DNA from: an uncultured Oscillospiraceae bacterium
GTDB taxonomy: Bacteria; Bacillota; Clostridia; Oscillospirales; Ruminococcaceae
Assembly: GCA_902490585.1 (NCBI GenBank)
Contig: CABUEI010000008.1
Location: forward strand, 1 to 64,000
Direction of reading: 5' to 3'
Length of the DNA: 64,000 nt
This document shows, piece after piece, positions 25,189 through 33,212 of this stretch (its first letter is position 1; each line of letters begins with the position of its first letter). Under the pieces are notes generated by a model, which worked only from the letters and a program-made list of their open reading frames with translations, did not search any database and was not told the DNA's origin. The position numbers and the translations under genes are program-made.

Positions 25189-25876
25189 TCTTGCCAAGCC
25201 TCCTCTCAAGCAGTTTCTGAAGCTTTGTCAGAATAAATACCAGTATCAGATAGAATGCCGCCGCAATAAGCAGTGGAGTAATAAGGTCGTATGTTTTCGA
25301 GCCTACATACTGTGCCGCTTTTGTGATATCGGTTACGGCAATGTAGCCTGCGATCGAAGTTTCCTTTACCAGTACGATAAATTCGTTGCCCAGTGCAGGA
25401 AGTATGTTCTTTATAGCCTGCGGAAGTACGATAAGCCACATTGTCTGCCCTGCACCGAGTCCCAGCGATCTGCCGGCTTCCGTCTGTCCCTTGTCGATAG
25501 ATTCGATACCCGCACGGACGATCTCCGCAACATAAGCACCCGAATTTATACCGAAGCACATTACAGCCGCCACAATTGCATTTGCACCTCTGTAGTTGAA
25601 AAGTACCGCATTTATAAGAAGTAACTGTACCAGTACGGGAGTACCTCTTATTACGAATACATACAGGTCGCAGATCTTAGCTATCCAGCCTATGCCTCTT
25701 CTGCCTGCACATAACTGCTTTACTACTGCCACGAACGCACCGATAAGAAAACCGAGAATTACCGCAAACAGTGATATAAGCAATGTGTTTCCGATACCGC
25801 TTAAATAGAATTCATAACGGTTTTCTCTTATAAGCGCCTTGTCAATGGCGTCCCATATACCAAGAAAAAAGTCCAA
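25175..25876 (-). CDS. Polar amino-acid ABC transporter permease (His/Glu/Gln/Arg family)
   Basis: This 233-residue membrane protein starts with TTG at 25876, 9 nt after GGAGG. It has five membrane segments and the family-specific EAA motif region QTEAGRSLGLGAGQTMWLIVLPQA, plus RGTPVLVQLLLI. It forms the transmembrane channel, probably as a homodimer, with the ATPase encoded by the overlapping gene. Confidence 0.93.
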   Translation of the reverse strand: MDFFLGIWDAIDKALIRENRYEFYLSGIGNTLLISLFAVILGFLIGAFVAVVKQLCAGRRGIGWIAKICDLYVFVIRGTPVLVQLLLINAVLFNYRGANAIVAAVMCFGINSGAYVAEIVRAGIESIDKGQTEAGRSLGLGAGQTMWLIVLPQAIKNILPALGNEFIVLVKETSIAGYIAVTDITKAAQYVGSKTYDLITPLLIAAAFYLILVFILTKLQKLLERRLGKSDRR

Positions 25877-25914
25877 TTCTTATTTCCTCCGTCTATTGCC
25901 TTAAAAATCCCTCT

Positions 25915-25944
25915 TAAAAAAGACGGGCGGCATTTCACCGCCCG
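25915..25944 (-). terminator. Partial terminator between the binding-protein and permease genes
   Basis: On the minus strand CGGGCGG (25944-25938) pairs with CCGCCCG (25930-25924) and runs into TCTTTTTT. Its position inside the operon would give more binding-protein mRNA than permease/ATPase mRNA, a common arrangement. Confidence 0.8.
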
Positions 25945-25956
25945 ATTTCTTACTTA

Positions 25957-26769
25957 TTACTTAGTGTGGTTAAGTGTGAATTCGTCAACCTTGCCGTCGT
26001 CGATAAGCTTCTGAAGAATCTTGTTTACCTTATCTTCGAGCTCTGTGTTGCCCTTTTTGAAAGCAAATGCGTACTTGTCTGTGAATACCTCTGCGTCAAG
26101 AATTTCGAGGTTGTCATTACCCTTTACCATTTCCTTAGCGGGAAGCTCATCCATAACGATGCAGTCAACCTTATCGTTCTTTAAATCCTCAGCAGCCTGA
26201 ACGTACTTTGTATAACGTGAGGGCTCCTTCTTGAGATCGTCTGATACATAGAAGTCAGCAACTGTTGACATCTGAACAGCGATCTTTGTGTCAGTGGATG
26301 CGAGATCGTCAACGCTCTTTACTCTGTCAGCACCCTTGAGTACTACTACAACCTGCTTTGACTTAGCGTATTCGATTGAGAAGTCCATAACTTCCTGACG
26401 CTCGGGAGTAACCGAGATACCTGCTGCCGCAAAGTCAACCTTGCCCTGCTGTACTGCTAAAAGTGCACCGTCAAAGTCCATTGTCTGAATTTCAAGTTCC
26501 ATGCCGAGTTCCTTAGCAACTTCATTTGCAATATCAACGTCGATACCTACAACGTCGCTACCGCTCATATATTCGTAAGGAGCAAAACCGGGTTCTGTAG
26601 CCATGATAAGCTTACCGCCTGTTGCCTTGCTGTCTTCCTTGCTCTCAGTTGTCGAGCTTGTAGAATCGCCTACTGTACCGCTTGTTGCTGTGTTTGACTG
26701 ACAGCCTGCCATAGCAAGACCACAGGTTGCGGCAACGAGTATGCCTGCAATTATTCTTTTGATCTTCAT
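25957..26769 (-). CDS. Amino-acid ABC transporter substrate-binding lipoprotein
   Basis: This 270-residue family 3 solute-binding lipoprotein has lipobox LAMAGC and a Ser/Thr tether. The core contains GKLIMATEPGFAPYEYMSGSDVVGIDVDIA, QQGKVDFAAAGISVTPER, and DKVDCIVMDELPAKEM. It resembles glutamine/arginine/cystine binding proteins; the exact ligand is uncertain. It is the first gene of the minus-strand transporter operon. AAGAGGT precedes the ATG. Confidence 0.93.
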   Translation of the reverse strand: MKIKRIIAGILVAATCGLAMAGCQSNTATSGTVGDSTSSTTESKEDSKATGGKLIMATEPGFAPYEYMSGSDVVGIDVDIANEVAKELGMELEIQTMDFDGALLAVQQGKVDFAAAGISVTPERQEVMDFSIEYAKSKQVVVVLKGADRVKSVDDLASTDTKIAVQMSTVADFYVSDDLKKEPSRYTKYVQAAEDLKNDKVDCIVMDELPAKEMVKGNDNLEILDAEVFTDKYAFAFKKGNTELEDKVNKILQKLIDDGKVDEFTLNHTK

Positions 26770-26944
26770 AATGATACCTCTTTTTTTAAAATTCTTTCTG
26801 TTTTAGTATGCGCTTTTGCGCTATCGTTACTATTATAGTGCATTTCTTTACAATAAGCAAGCGTTTTTCGCTTTTTTGTGTAAAATACATATAAAAAATG
26901 TGCCACAGCGAGCTACTATGACACATAATTTTTATGTTTCCGGC

Positions 26945-27196
26945 TTACTTTCTGCCGAAAAGTCCCTTTTTCTCATAAGGTTCACTTGTGATACCCTGAA
27001 GTTCATATCCCGTAGGCTTCAGAACTTCCTTTATCTTATCCTCGGAAAGTGCCTCTTCGCTGATGATTACCGTTTCACCCTTTGAGTGTGAAGAAGTAAC
27101 CTTCTTTACCGAAAAAGCTCCTCTGATAGCGTCGTTGACGTGTGATTCGCACATTCCGCACATCATTCCGTCAATTTTAAGTGTTGTCTTTACCAT
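26945..27196 (-). CDS. copZ: Heavy-metal-associated (HMA) domain protein, CopZ-like copper chaperone
   Basis: This 83-residue single-HMA-domain protein has the metal-binding motif GMMCGMCESHV (CxxC) and the TGYELQGI segment near the end of the domain. A short basic tail (KKGLFGRK) follows, longer than in a minimal CopZ. It starts 14 nt after copA, so it is co-transcribed. By position and domain it should carry Cu(I) to CopA. The symbol is by analogy. Confidence 0.85.
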   Translation of the reverse strand: MVKTTLKIDGMMCGMCESHVNDAIRGAFSVKKVTSSHSKGETVIISEEALSEDKIKEVLKPTGYELQGITSEPYEKKGLFGRK

Positions 27197-27210
27197 TGTA
27201 AATTCCTCCG

Positions 27211-29748
27211 TTACTTTATTGATATTACTTTATAACCGCTGTTTTCAACGGCTTTTTTAAGCTGTTTGTCAGAAACCTCACCCGAAAGCTTTGCCACAGC
27301 AACACCGTCCGTATGACTTGCCACAGCACTTACCACCTGCGGTATAGCTTCAAGTGCAGTCTTTACATGATGTTCGCACTTTTCGCACATCATGCCCTTT
27401 ATCTTTATCGTTTTCGTAATCTCAGCCGTATCTGAGTTACCTGCAGTTTCCGACTGCTGTACTGTAACGCTGTTCAGCGGCTTTGCCTTTCTGTCATGCT
27501 TTGTGCTGTACAGCTTGCAGAAGTTGAGCCTTAACGCATTCGATACAACGCAGAAGCTTGAAAGGCTCATCGCCGCCGCACCGAACATGGGATTCAGCGT
27601 CAATCCGAGCGAAACAAACACACCTGCGGCAAGCGGTATACCTATAACATTGTAGATAAACGCCCAGAACAGATTTTCGTGGATATTCCTCAGCGATGCA
27701 CGGGAAAGTCTTATCGCCGCAGGTACATCTGTAAGCCTGCTCTTCATCAGCACAACATCAGCGGCGTCTATCGCCACATCGGTACCTGCACCTATTGCGA
27801 TACCCGTATCTGCGGCAGTCAGTGCAGGAGCGTCATTTATACCGTCGCCTACCATAGCAACCTTTCCCTGAGCTTTGAGCGAGCGGATAACCGCTTCCTT
27901 GCCGTCGGGCAGAACGCCTGCTATAACCTCGTCAACGTCTGCCTTTTTACCGATAGCCTTTGCCGTACGCTCATTATCACCCGTCAGCATAACGACCTTG
28001 ATACCCATATTCCTGAGCTGTTTTATAGCGTCGGGGCTGTCCTCCTTTATTGTGTCCGCAACTGCGATCATACCCAGAGCCTTGTCGTTCCGGCTGAAAA
28101 GCAGGGGAGTTTTACCTTCGTTTGAAAGTCTGTCAGCCTCCGACTTTATTCTGTCGCCGAGCGTAACCTTTTCACCGATGAATTTAAGACTTCCGCCGTA
28201 AAGCGTATCGTCACCGATAGTAGCCGTAAGTCCGTTACCGCTGAGCACCTTGAAATTATTAACATTCTGTGCCGTTACTTCGTGTTCCGCACCGTAATCG
28301 TTTATCGCCTTTGCAAGCGGATGTTCGCTCTTAGCTTCCAGAGATACCGCAAGGCTCAAAAGCTCACTTTCCGATACATTGTCGGCAGAAATTATATCCG
28401 TAACCTGCGGCTCGCCCTTTGTGATAGTACCCGTTTTGTCAAGAGCTACTATCTGTGTTTTTCCTGCCTGTTCAAGCGAAACTGCCGTCTTGAAAAGAAT
28501 ACCGTTCTTTGCACCAACACCGTTTCCTACCATTATCGCAACGGGAGTTGCAAGTCCGAGTGCACACGGACAGCTTATTACAAGCACCGAAATTCCTCTT
28601 GCAAGCGCATAAGCAAAATCCTGACCGAGTAGCAGCCACACTATCATAGTAATGATCGAAATCGTTATAACAGTAGGTACGAATATACCCGACACCTTGT
28701 CGGCAATCTTTGCGATAGGAGCTTTTGTAGCCGCCGCATCGCTCACCATTTTTATTATCTGCGACAGGGTAGTGTCCTCGCCTACACGGGTAGCCTTACA
28801 GGTGATAAATCCCGTCTGGTTGATAGTCGCCGCCGAAACATTATCGCTGACCGTTTTGTCAACAGGAATACTTTCACCCGTAAGTGCCGATTCATTGACA
28901 GTGCTTTCACCGTCTGTCACCACTGCGTCAACAGGTATACTTTCACCGGGACGAACAACGAAAATATCGTCCTTTACAACTTCCTCGGCAGGAATTGTCT
29001 GCTCCACGCCGTTTCTTATAACGTTTGCGGTTTTGGGTGCAAGCTTCATAAGACCTTTGAGTGCATCGGTCGTCTTACCCTTTGAATGTGCCTCGAGCAT
29101 TTTACCGACCGTGATAAGCGTCAGTATCATAGCCGCCGACTCAAAATAGAACTCGTCCATGTACATCATCACAGCGTCTGCATTTCCGTGGAGCTGTGCG
29201 TCCGTCATCATAAACAGTGCATAAACGCTCCATACAAATGACGCACCCGAGCCGAGCGCAACGAGCGTATCCATGTTCGGCGAACGGTTTATAAATCCCT
29301 TGAAGCCGTTTACAAAGAACTTGCTGTTTATAACCATTATTATTGCACTGAGCAATAGCTGTACAAGTCCCATAGCCACATGGTTTCCGTCAAACCAGGA
29401 CGGTAGCGGAAATCCCCACATCATGTGACCCATTGAGAAGTACATAAGGATAACAAGGAATATAACCGATGCGATAAGCCTTTTCTTCAGCTTCGGCGTT
29501 TCCGTATCACGCAGTGAATCGGCACTGTTGTCAGCTTCCTGAGCCCCTGCGCCTTTCAGCTTAGCACCGTAGCCCGCTTTTTCAACGGCAGAAATAATAT
29601 CCTGCGGCGATGCCGTACCCTCGACACCCATTGAGTTTGTCAGCAGGCTTACCGAGCAGGAAGTAACTCCTTTTACCTTTGTTACCGCCTTTTCTACTCT
29701 TGCACTACAGGCGGCACAGCTCATGCCCGTAACATCATACTGTTCCAT
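27211..29748 (-). CDS. copA: Copper-exporting P1B-type ATPase with N- and C-terminal HMA domains
   Basis: This 845-residue pump exports Cu(I) across the cytoplasmic membrane. An N-terminal HMA domain (GMSCAAC, residues 9-14) is followed by membrane helices and the actuator TGES. The CPC metal-site helix is SCPCALGLATPVAI (about residue 393). Then come the phosphorylation motif DKTGTITKG, the SEHPLAKA motif, the hinge GDGINDAPAL, and two last helices. About 70 residues at the C-terminus form a second HMA domain (KGMMCEKCEHHVK), which most CopA proteins lack. It lies between csoR and the copZ-like gene and is controlled from the CsoR-box promoter upstream of csoR. Confidence 0.95.
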   Translation of the reverse strand: MEQYDVTGMSCAACSARVEKAVTKVKGVTSCSVSLLTNSMGVEGTASPQDIISAVEKAGYGAKLKGAGAQEADNSADSLRDTETPKLKKRLIASVIFLVILMYFSMGHMMWGFPLPSWFDGNHVAMGLVQLLLSAIIMVINSKFFVNGFKGFINRSPNMDTLVALGSGASFVWSVYALFMMTDAQLHGNADAVMMYMDEFYFESAAMILTLITVGKMLEAHSKGKTTDALKGLMKLAPKTANVIRNGVEQTIPAEEVVKDDIFVVRPGESIPVDAVVTDGESTVNESALTGESIPVDKTVSDNVSAATINQTGFITCKATRVGEDTTLSQIIKMVSDAAATKAPIAKIADKVSGIFVPTVITISIITMIVWLLLGQDFAYALARGISVLVISCPCALGLATPVAIMVGNGVGAKNGILFKTAVSLEQAGKTQIVALDKTGTITKGEPQVTDIISADNVSESELLSLAVSLEAKSEHPLAKAINDYGAEHEVTAQNVNNFKVLSGNGLTATIGDDTLYGGSLKFIGEKVTLGDRIKSEADRLSNEGKTPLLFSRNDKALGMIAVADTIKEDSPDAIKQLRNMGIKVVMLTGDNERTAKAIGKKADVDEVIAGVLPDGKEAVIRSLKAQGKVAMVGDGINDAPALTAADTGIAIGAGTDVAIDAADVVLMKSRLTDVPAAIRLSRASLRNIHENLFWAFIYNVIGIPLAAGVFVSLGLTLNPMFGAAAMSLSSFCVVSNALRLNFCKLYSTKHDRKAKPLNSVTVQQSETAGNSDTAEITKTIKIKGMMCEKCEHHVKTALEAIPQVVSAVASHTDGVAVAKLSGEVSDKQLKKAVENSGYKVISIK

Positions 29749-29800
29749 ATCAAGACCTCCTTTCTTTTGCTTGTTTTCTATCTATTATGTCCGTTTTACG

Positions 29801-30124
29801 TTACTTCATCAGCTTTTGAAGAGTTGTGACAAGCTCATCTATAACCTCGTCCTTGCCCTCTCTTATATCTCTTGCAACACAGCCTCTTATGTGGCTTGCA
29901 AGAAGCTCTTTGTTGAAAGCGTTCATTGCGGCATTGACTGCGGCAGACTGAATAAGCACATCGTTGCAGTATGCGTCATTTTCGATCATCGCCTCAATTC
30001 CACGCACCTGTCCCTCTATGCGTTTAAGACGGTTGAGAAGAGCCTTTCTGTGCTTATCGTCTCTTACCGTATGCTTCTGACAGCACGGACAGACCTTTTT
30101 AACTGTTGTTTTATTTTCACTCAT
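29801..30124 (-). CDS. csoR: Copper-sensing repressor CsoR
   Basis: This 107-residue CsoR/RcnR-family repressor is all-helical. It has the family signature RKALLNRLKRIEGQVRGIEAMIE and the Cu(I) ligand set Cys (AYCNDVLIQ), His and Cys (SHIRGCVARDI). The N-terminus carries an additional CPCCQKH stretch that could bind metal. It is the first gene of the copper operon and sits behind two palindromic CsoR boxes. In the apo form it should repress csoR-copA-copZ; copper binding releases it. Confidence 0.93.
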   Translation of the reverse strand: MSENKTTVKKVCPCCQKHTVRDDKHRKALLNRLKRIEGQVRGIEAMIENDAYCNDVLIQSAAVNAAMNAFNKELLASHIRGCVARDIREGKDEVIDELVTTLQKLMK

Positions 30125-30156
30125 AACGTTACCTCATGAATCTGTGTTGTTTCAAT

Positions 30157-30206
30157 ATACCCTCACGGGGTATTTTCATTATATACTCCCCGGGGGTATT
30201 TGTCAA
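30157..30206 (-). promoter_or_regulatory. Copper operon promoter with two CsoR boxes
   Basis: The minus-strand promoter is a perfect TTGACA (30206-30201), 17 bp, TATAAT (30183-30178). Two 17-bp palindromes of the type ATACYCY...GGGGTAT lie at 30183-30199 (in the spacer) and 30157-30173 (over the start site), with centres 26 bp apart. They match the GC-rich ATACCC/GGGTAT pattern of known CsoR operators. Confidence 0.9.
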
Positions 30207-30256
30207 GAGGGAAAATTAAAATCGGCTAAAATTATCAGTCGTTCAGATTGTCAAAA

Positions 30257-30282
30257 GACCCCCGTTATTTGAAACGGAGGTC
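30257..30282 (-). terminator. Terminator after the unknown-protein operon
   Basis: A 10-bp stem with one mismatch (30257-30266 with 30273-30282) is followed on the minus strand by TTTT, 12 nt after the stop of the 352-residue protein. Confidence 0.7.
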
Positions 30283-30293
30283 ATTTGCTATAT

Positions 30294-31352
30294 TCAGTTC
30301 ATTATATCTGTAAGTCTGACAGCCTTATCGACATGATCAAAAATCTGCTTTTCGGTTTCTGCGGCACATTCAACGCAGATATCCCTGTACTCCCGTGCGT
30401 CCGCTATAGCTTTGAGACAGGCAGGTTCTTCATCGTTCATTCCTGCTTTCAGACACTCGGAAAAGCTGTTTATTGCTCTTATATATGCGCTTTCTTTCTT
30501 GTCATCCGTGCCACAGATAAGCGGTTCAGACTTTTCAAGATATATCGGTCTTATATGTGTGTGATCCCACATACCGTTCTTGTCAAGCGTGAGTACGGGG
30601 ACACCGAAATAGCTGAAATATGAATCGTCGGAAGGAGCATTGCTGAAGTCCGCATCACTGGCTATAACAGCGAGAGAGTTGTCGGTTACATCTCTCACGA
30701 TTGTACCGCAAGAGAATTTTATCGGAATTGCAAAGCAGTTTTGCTCGAATCTGTATTTTCTGTATTCATATGTATCGTTTTCTTCTTCCGGGCTCATTTC
30801 GCCACAATAGAGGTAATCAATATTTCCTTTGTTGTTAAACTGTATCTCAGATACCGACTCGCCGTAAGAAAAGACTGTTATCGCTTCAGCGAGTTCGTCG
30901 GTCGTATGCTGATTCCGGTGCAAGCGGATTGTTTTGGTGAACTCATCGCAGCTGTTTATAAGTTTTTTCTTGTATATAGTACAAGAAAAATTACCTTTTG
31001 AAAGATACCTTTGTGCAAAGAGTATTGACATTTTGTAGTTCAAGAAATAGTTTTGGTAGAGTTTATGCTGATCCTCAAATACATAGAGATAACTGCCGGA
31101 TGAGTTGTCCTTGATTCGTTCAAGCTTTTTGCTCTCGTAATCTAACCTCTCTCGAATCTGCTTTTGCAGATTTTCATTGCTTGTGCTGTCGCTCAGCTTT
31201 TGTAGTTCCTCCAGCTTTTCGGTATAGGAAAGCGTGGAGTTCCAGAACATAGTCGCTTTTTCGGCATCGCTTAGCTGATATTGTTTTTTGCTTAGTTCTT
31301 CTCTTATATAAGAGCTGGGTATAAGTCTTTCTGTATCCATTATTTGCCTCAT
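30294..31352 (-). CDS. Uncharacterised 352-residue protein
   Basis: I do not recognise this protein. It is hydrophilic with no signal peptide or membrane segment. The N-terminal half is strongly helical and charged (DAEKATMFWNSTLSYTEKLEE, ERLDYESKKLERI). The C-terminal half has several Cys (LYCGEMSPEEEND, FSCGTIVRDV, CVECAAETEKQ). The first ATG (31352) overlaps the upstream stop as ATGA; the ATG four codons in (31340) has the better ribosome binding site (GAGG, 6 nt). It is the last gene of a four-gene minus-strand operon. Confidence 0.7.
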   Translation of the reverse strand: MRQIMDTERLIPSSYIREELSKKQYQLSDAEKATMFWNSTLSYTEKLEELQKLSDSTSNENLQKQIRERLDYESKKLERIKDNSSGSYLYVFEDQHKLYQNYFLNYKMSILFAQRYLSKGNFSCTIYKKKLINSCDEFTKTIRLHRNQHTTDELAEAITVFSYGESVSEIQFNNKGNIDYLYCGEMSPEEENDTYEYRKYRFEQNCFAIPIKFSCGTIVRDVTDNSLAVIASDADFSNAPSDDSYFSYFGVPVLTLDKNGMWDHTHIRPIYLEKSEPLICGTDDKKESAYIRAINSFSECLKAGMNDEEPACLKAIADAREYRDICVECAAETEKQIFDHVDKAVRLTDIMN

Positions 31353-31561
31353 CTAAAGTACATGGTTTCGCCGTTTACAGCAACCGATTCACAGATTATT
31401 CCTTTTCTGACCGCATCGTCAAGACCTTTCATGAGTTCTTTGTCGGAAAATTGTGCTAACTCGTGCTGAATTTCTGTAAGAGAATAAAACTCCCCTCCCT
31501 CTCGAAATAACTTATCAAATAAGGCTATCTCTACTCTGGAAAATTCTTCAAGTGCATTCAT
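31349..31561 (-). CDS. Small uncharacterised protein, winged-helix-like
   Basis: This 70-residue acidic protein has the sequence pattern of a small winged helix: a first helix (EEFSRVEIALFDKLF), then FYSLTEIQHELAQFSDKELMKGLDDAVRKGI as a possible helix-turn-helix, then a strand pair (CESVAVNGETMYF). The assignment is tentative. AGGAGG lies 8-9 nt upstream of the ATG, which makes the gene itself convincing. It overlaps both neighbouring genes by a few bases. Confidence 0.6.
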   Translation of the reverse strand: MNALEEFSRVEIALFDKLFREGGEFYSLTEIQHELAQFSDKELMKGLDDAVRKGIICESVAVNGETMYFR

Positions 31562-31814
31562 TGTTTTTGTCCTCCTCAGTGGGTAAATAATTTTCCGGAA
31601 ACTCCATTTTTGTGTTAGCGTTCGTTAATGTGTTTTTCGCTTCGTACAAGTTCATTTCGCCAGTCAGGACCCCGAAAACAGACGGTGCGAAGGAATTGAG
31701 GTATAACTGCAGGAAAACGACAAGCATTTGTACTGTCTGGTTGGGGAACAGCTCGAGATACTGATAATCGACTACGAGAGTGTATTTAATATCGTGTTTG
31801 AGATCCTCAGTCAT
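31548..31814 (-). CDS. Small uncharacterised protein
   Basis: The 88-residue product has a central hydrophobic stretch (VQMLVVFLQLYLNSFAPSVFGVL) that could be a membrane helix or a buried core, and an acidic C-terminus. It resembles nothing I can name. No good ribosome binding site precedes the ATG. Support comes from its place in the operon and its 14-nt overlap with the next gene. Confidence 0.5.
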   Translation of the reverse strand: MTEDLKHDIKYTLVVDYQYLELFPNQTVQMLVVFLQLYLNSFAPSVFGVLTGEMNLYEAKNTLTNANTKMEFPENYLPTEEDKNNECT

Positions 31815-31876
31815 ACGAAGTTGTGGCGTGAAAATTGCTGATTTTTCTTCATCACCATCGAAACGTGATTGCCGGT

Positions 31877-32179
31877 TTATTGATATATGGTTTTTTTCTC
31901 GTTGATAAAGTTTAACAGCCGAAACAGTGCAGGGAACCGTTCGAGATTTTCGGCAACCAGTTTCTGTCCCATTACATTGTAATACGCCCGTGCTGATATA
32001 CAGCTATCACAGAAGTCGATAGTTGTTTCGACAAATTCTCCCGGGCTGTTACTCATTCCGTCAGTGACAAAAAACAGTTCCGAGCAATCTTCATCTTCCG
32101 ATGTGGAAATCCACCTGTAGCGTACATTAAAATCGTCTAAATACTCAGTGAAGAGTTCTATTGCTTCTTCTTTATACAT
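31877..32179 (-). CDS. Small uncharacterised acidic protein, YbjN-like
   Basis: This 100-residue protein begins with a helix (EEAIELFTEYLDDFNVRYRW) followed by beta-rich sequence and a final helix (LVAENLERFPALFRLLNFINE). The pattern recalls the YbjN / type III secretion chaperone-like fold, but I cannot confirm it. It is the first gene of the four-gene operon and is read from the promoter at 32239-32267. GGAGG precedes the ATG. Confidence 0.65.
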   Translation of the reverse strand: MYKEEAIELFTEYLDDFNVRYRWISTSEDEDCSELFFVTDGMSNSPGEFVETTIDFCDSCISARAYYNVMGQKLVAENLERFPALFRLLNFINEKKTIYQ

Positions 32180-32238
32180 AGTAGTTAACCTCCGATTTAA
32201 AATGAAATATTTATAGAGATCACAAAAGCTTTGTATGA

Positions 32239-32267
32239 ATTATATCACAAGGAAATGCCAAAGTCAA
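32239..32267 (-). promoter_or_regulatory. Promoter of the unknown-protein operon
   Basis: Minus strand TTGACT (32267-32262) and TATAAT (32244-32239) with a 17-bp spacer. Confidence 0.8.
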
Positions 32268-32319
32268 GAGCAAATTTGAATTTACAGAAAATTTGTGAAG
32301 TTCATTAAAATAGTATTAA

Positions 32320-32348
32320 TTGACATAAGCCGAAAAAAACGTTATAAT
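32320..32348 (+). promoter_or_regulatory. Promoter of the divergent unknown gene
   Basis: Perfect TTGACA (32320-32325), 17-bp spacer and TATAAT (32343-32348), 40 nt before the gene start. Back to back with the operon promoter at 32239-32267. Confidence 0.85.
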
Positions 32349-32388
32349 TAGGATAAAATCAGTGTCGGAACAAGAGAGGGATATTGTT

Positions 32389-32898
32389 ATGACAACGTAT
32401 ATGTTTAAATCGTTTCCTGCCAATCGCAGTTGTAATATTAATCTGGCTGAGATAGAAAAGCAGTACCATATTTTCACCACTGCGGTCGATAAGTGCAATG
32501 CAGGTATCACGTTCAGAAAAGACGGCAAGAAGTTCAGTGTTTACGCAATTAACGAATCCAGTGTAACGCTTGTTCTCACATCGGAAACGGAGCTTTCTTC
32601 GCCTGCAAGAACTATGTCCGCTTTCAGCAGGGAATTGCTCAGACTGAACACAGAACTCAAAAAAGATAAGAATGAAGCAAAAATTATTGACGATATGGTG
32701 TATAACCATTCGCTTTTCAGAACCGAAATGATAGATAAGAATGCGGCTCCTGTCCTTACTATTGACAACATAAGCTCAACCGATCTTGTAAAGTCTATTG
32801 TAGATTTGCTGTTTTCTTCCGATACAAGCTACAGCACAAATCAGAAGAAAGAAACTATTGATGAGCTTAAAAAAATCATGCTTCCGTATATAAAATAA
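32389..32898 (+). CDS. Uncharacterised 169-residue protein
   Basis: The start is placed at ATG 32389 (MTTYMFKSFPAN), after AGAGGGA; an in-frame GTG at 32362 overlaps the region expected for the transcript start. The protein is hydrophilic, with a beta-rich N-terminal half (KKFSVYAINESSVTLVLTSE) and a helical C-terminal half (RELLRLNTELKKDKNEAKII). There is no membrane segment or known motif. It is divergent from the unknown operon and may belong functionally with it. Confidence 0.65.
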   Translation: MTTYMFKSFPANRSCNINLAEIEKQYHIFTTAVDKCNAGITFRKDGKKFSVYAINESSVTLVLTSETELSSPARTMSAFSRELLRLNTELKKDKNEAKIIDDMVYNHSLFRTEMIDKNAAPVLTIDNISSTDLVKSIVDLLFSSDTSYSTNQKKETIDELKKIMLPYIK

Positions 32899-32917
32899 AC
32901 CGGACTGTTATATAACG

Positions 32918-32946
32918 AAAGCCCCCGTCTTGCCAACGGGGGCTTT
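32918..32946 (+). terminator. Terminator after the 169-residue gene
   Basis: An 11-bp stem AAAGCCCCCGT/ACGGGGGCTTT with a 7-nt loop. Only three T end the stem, so this is a moderate terminator. Confidence 0.7.
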
Positions 32947-32970
32947 ACTGTACAGTTATCTGAAAATTAC

Positions 32971-33002
32971 AAAAAAATAATCCCGACTGAAACCAGTCGG
33001 GA
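32971..33002 (-). terminator. Terminator of tRNA-Ser
   Basis: TCCCGACTG/CAGTCGGGA (32981-32989, 32994-33002) with an AAAC loop. On the minus strand it is followed by TTATTTTTTT, a few bases beyond the tRNA 3' end. Confidence 0.9.
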
Positions 33003-33008
33003 TTTACA

Positions 33009-33097
33009 TGGCGGAGAGGAAGGGATTCGAACCCTTGTGGGGTTGCCCCCAAACGGTTTTCAAGACCGCCTCGTTATGACCACTTCGATACCTCTCC
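33009..33097 (-). tRNA. tRNA-Ser (anticodon UGA), CCA encoded
   Basis: The 89-nt minus-strand gene begins GGAGAGG (33097-33091), which pairs with CCTCTCC (33019-33013), then discriminator G and an encoded CCA (33011-33009). The anticodon loop reads CT-TGA-AA, so it decodes UCA. A long variable arm (GGGGGCAACCCC region) is typical of class II tRNA-Ser. The T arm GGGTTCGAATCCC is intact. Confidence 0.96.
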
Positions 33098-33212
33098 GTA
33101 TCGTGCTATGATATTATAGCACGGATTTTGCGTTTTGTCAACACTTTTTTGAAAAATTCCTCAATTTTTTTGCGATTATACGCCGTGCTGCTCTGCGAGC
33201 GGATTTGTACCG

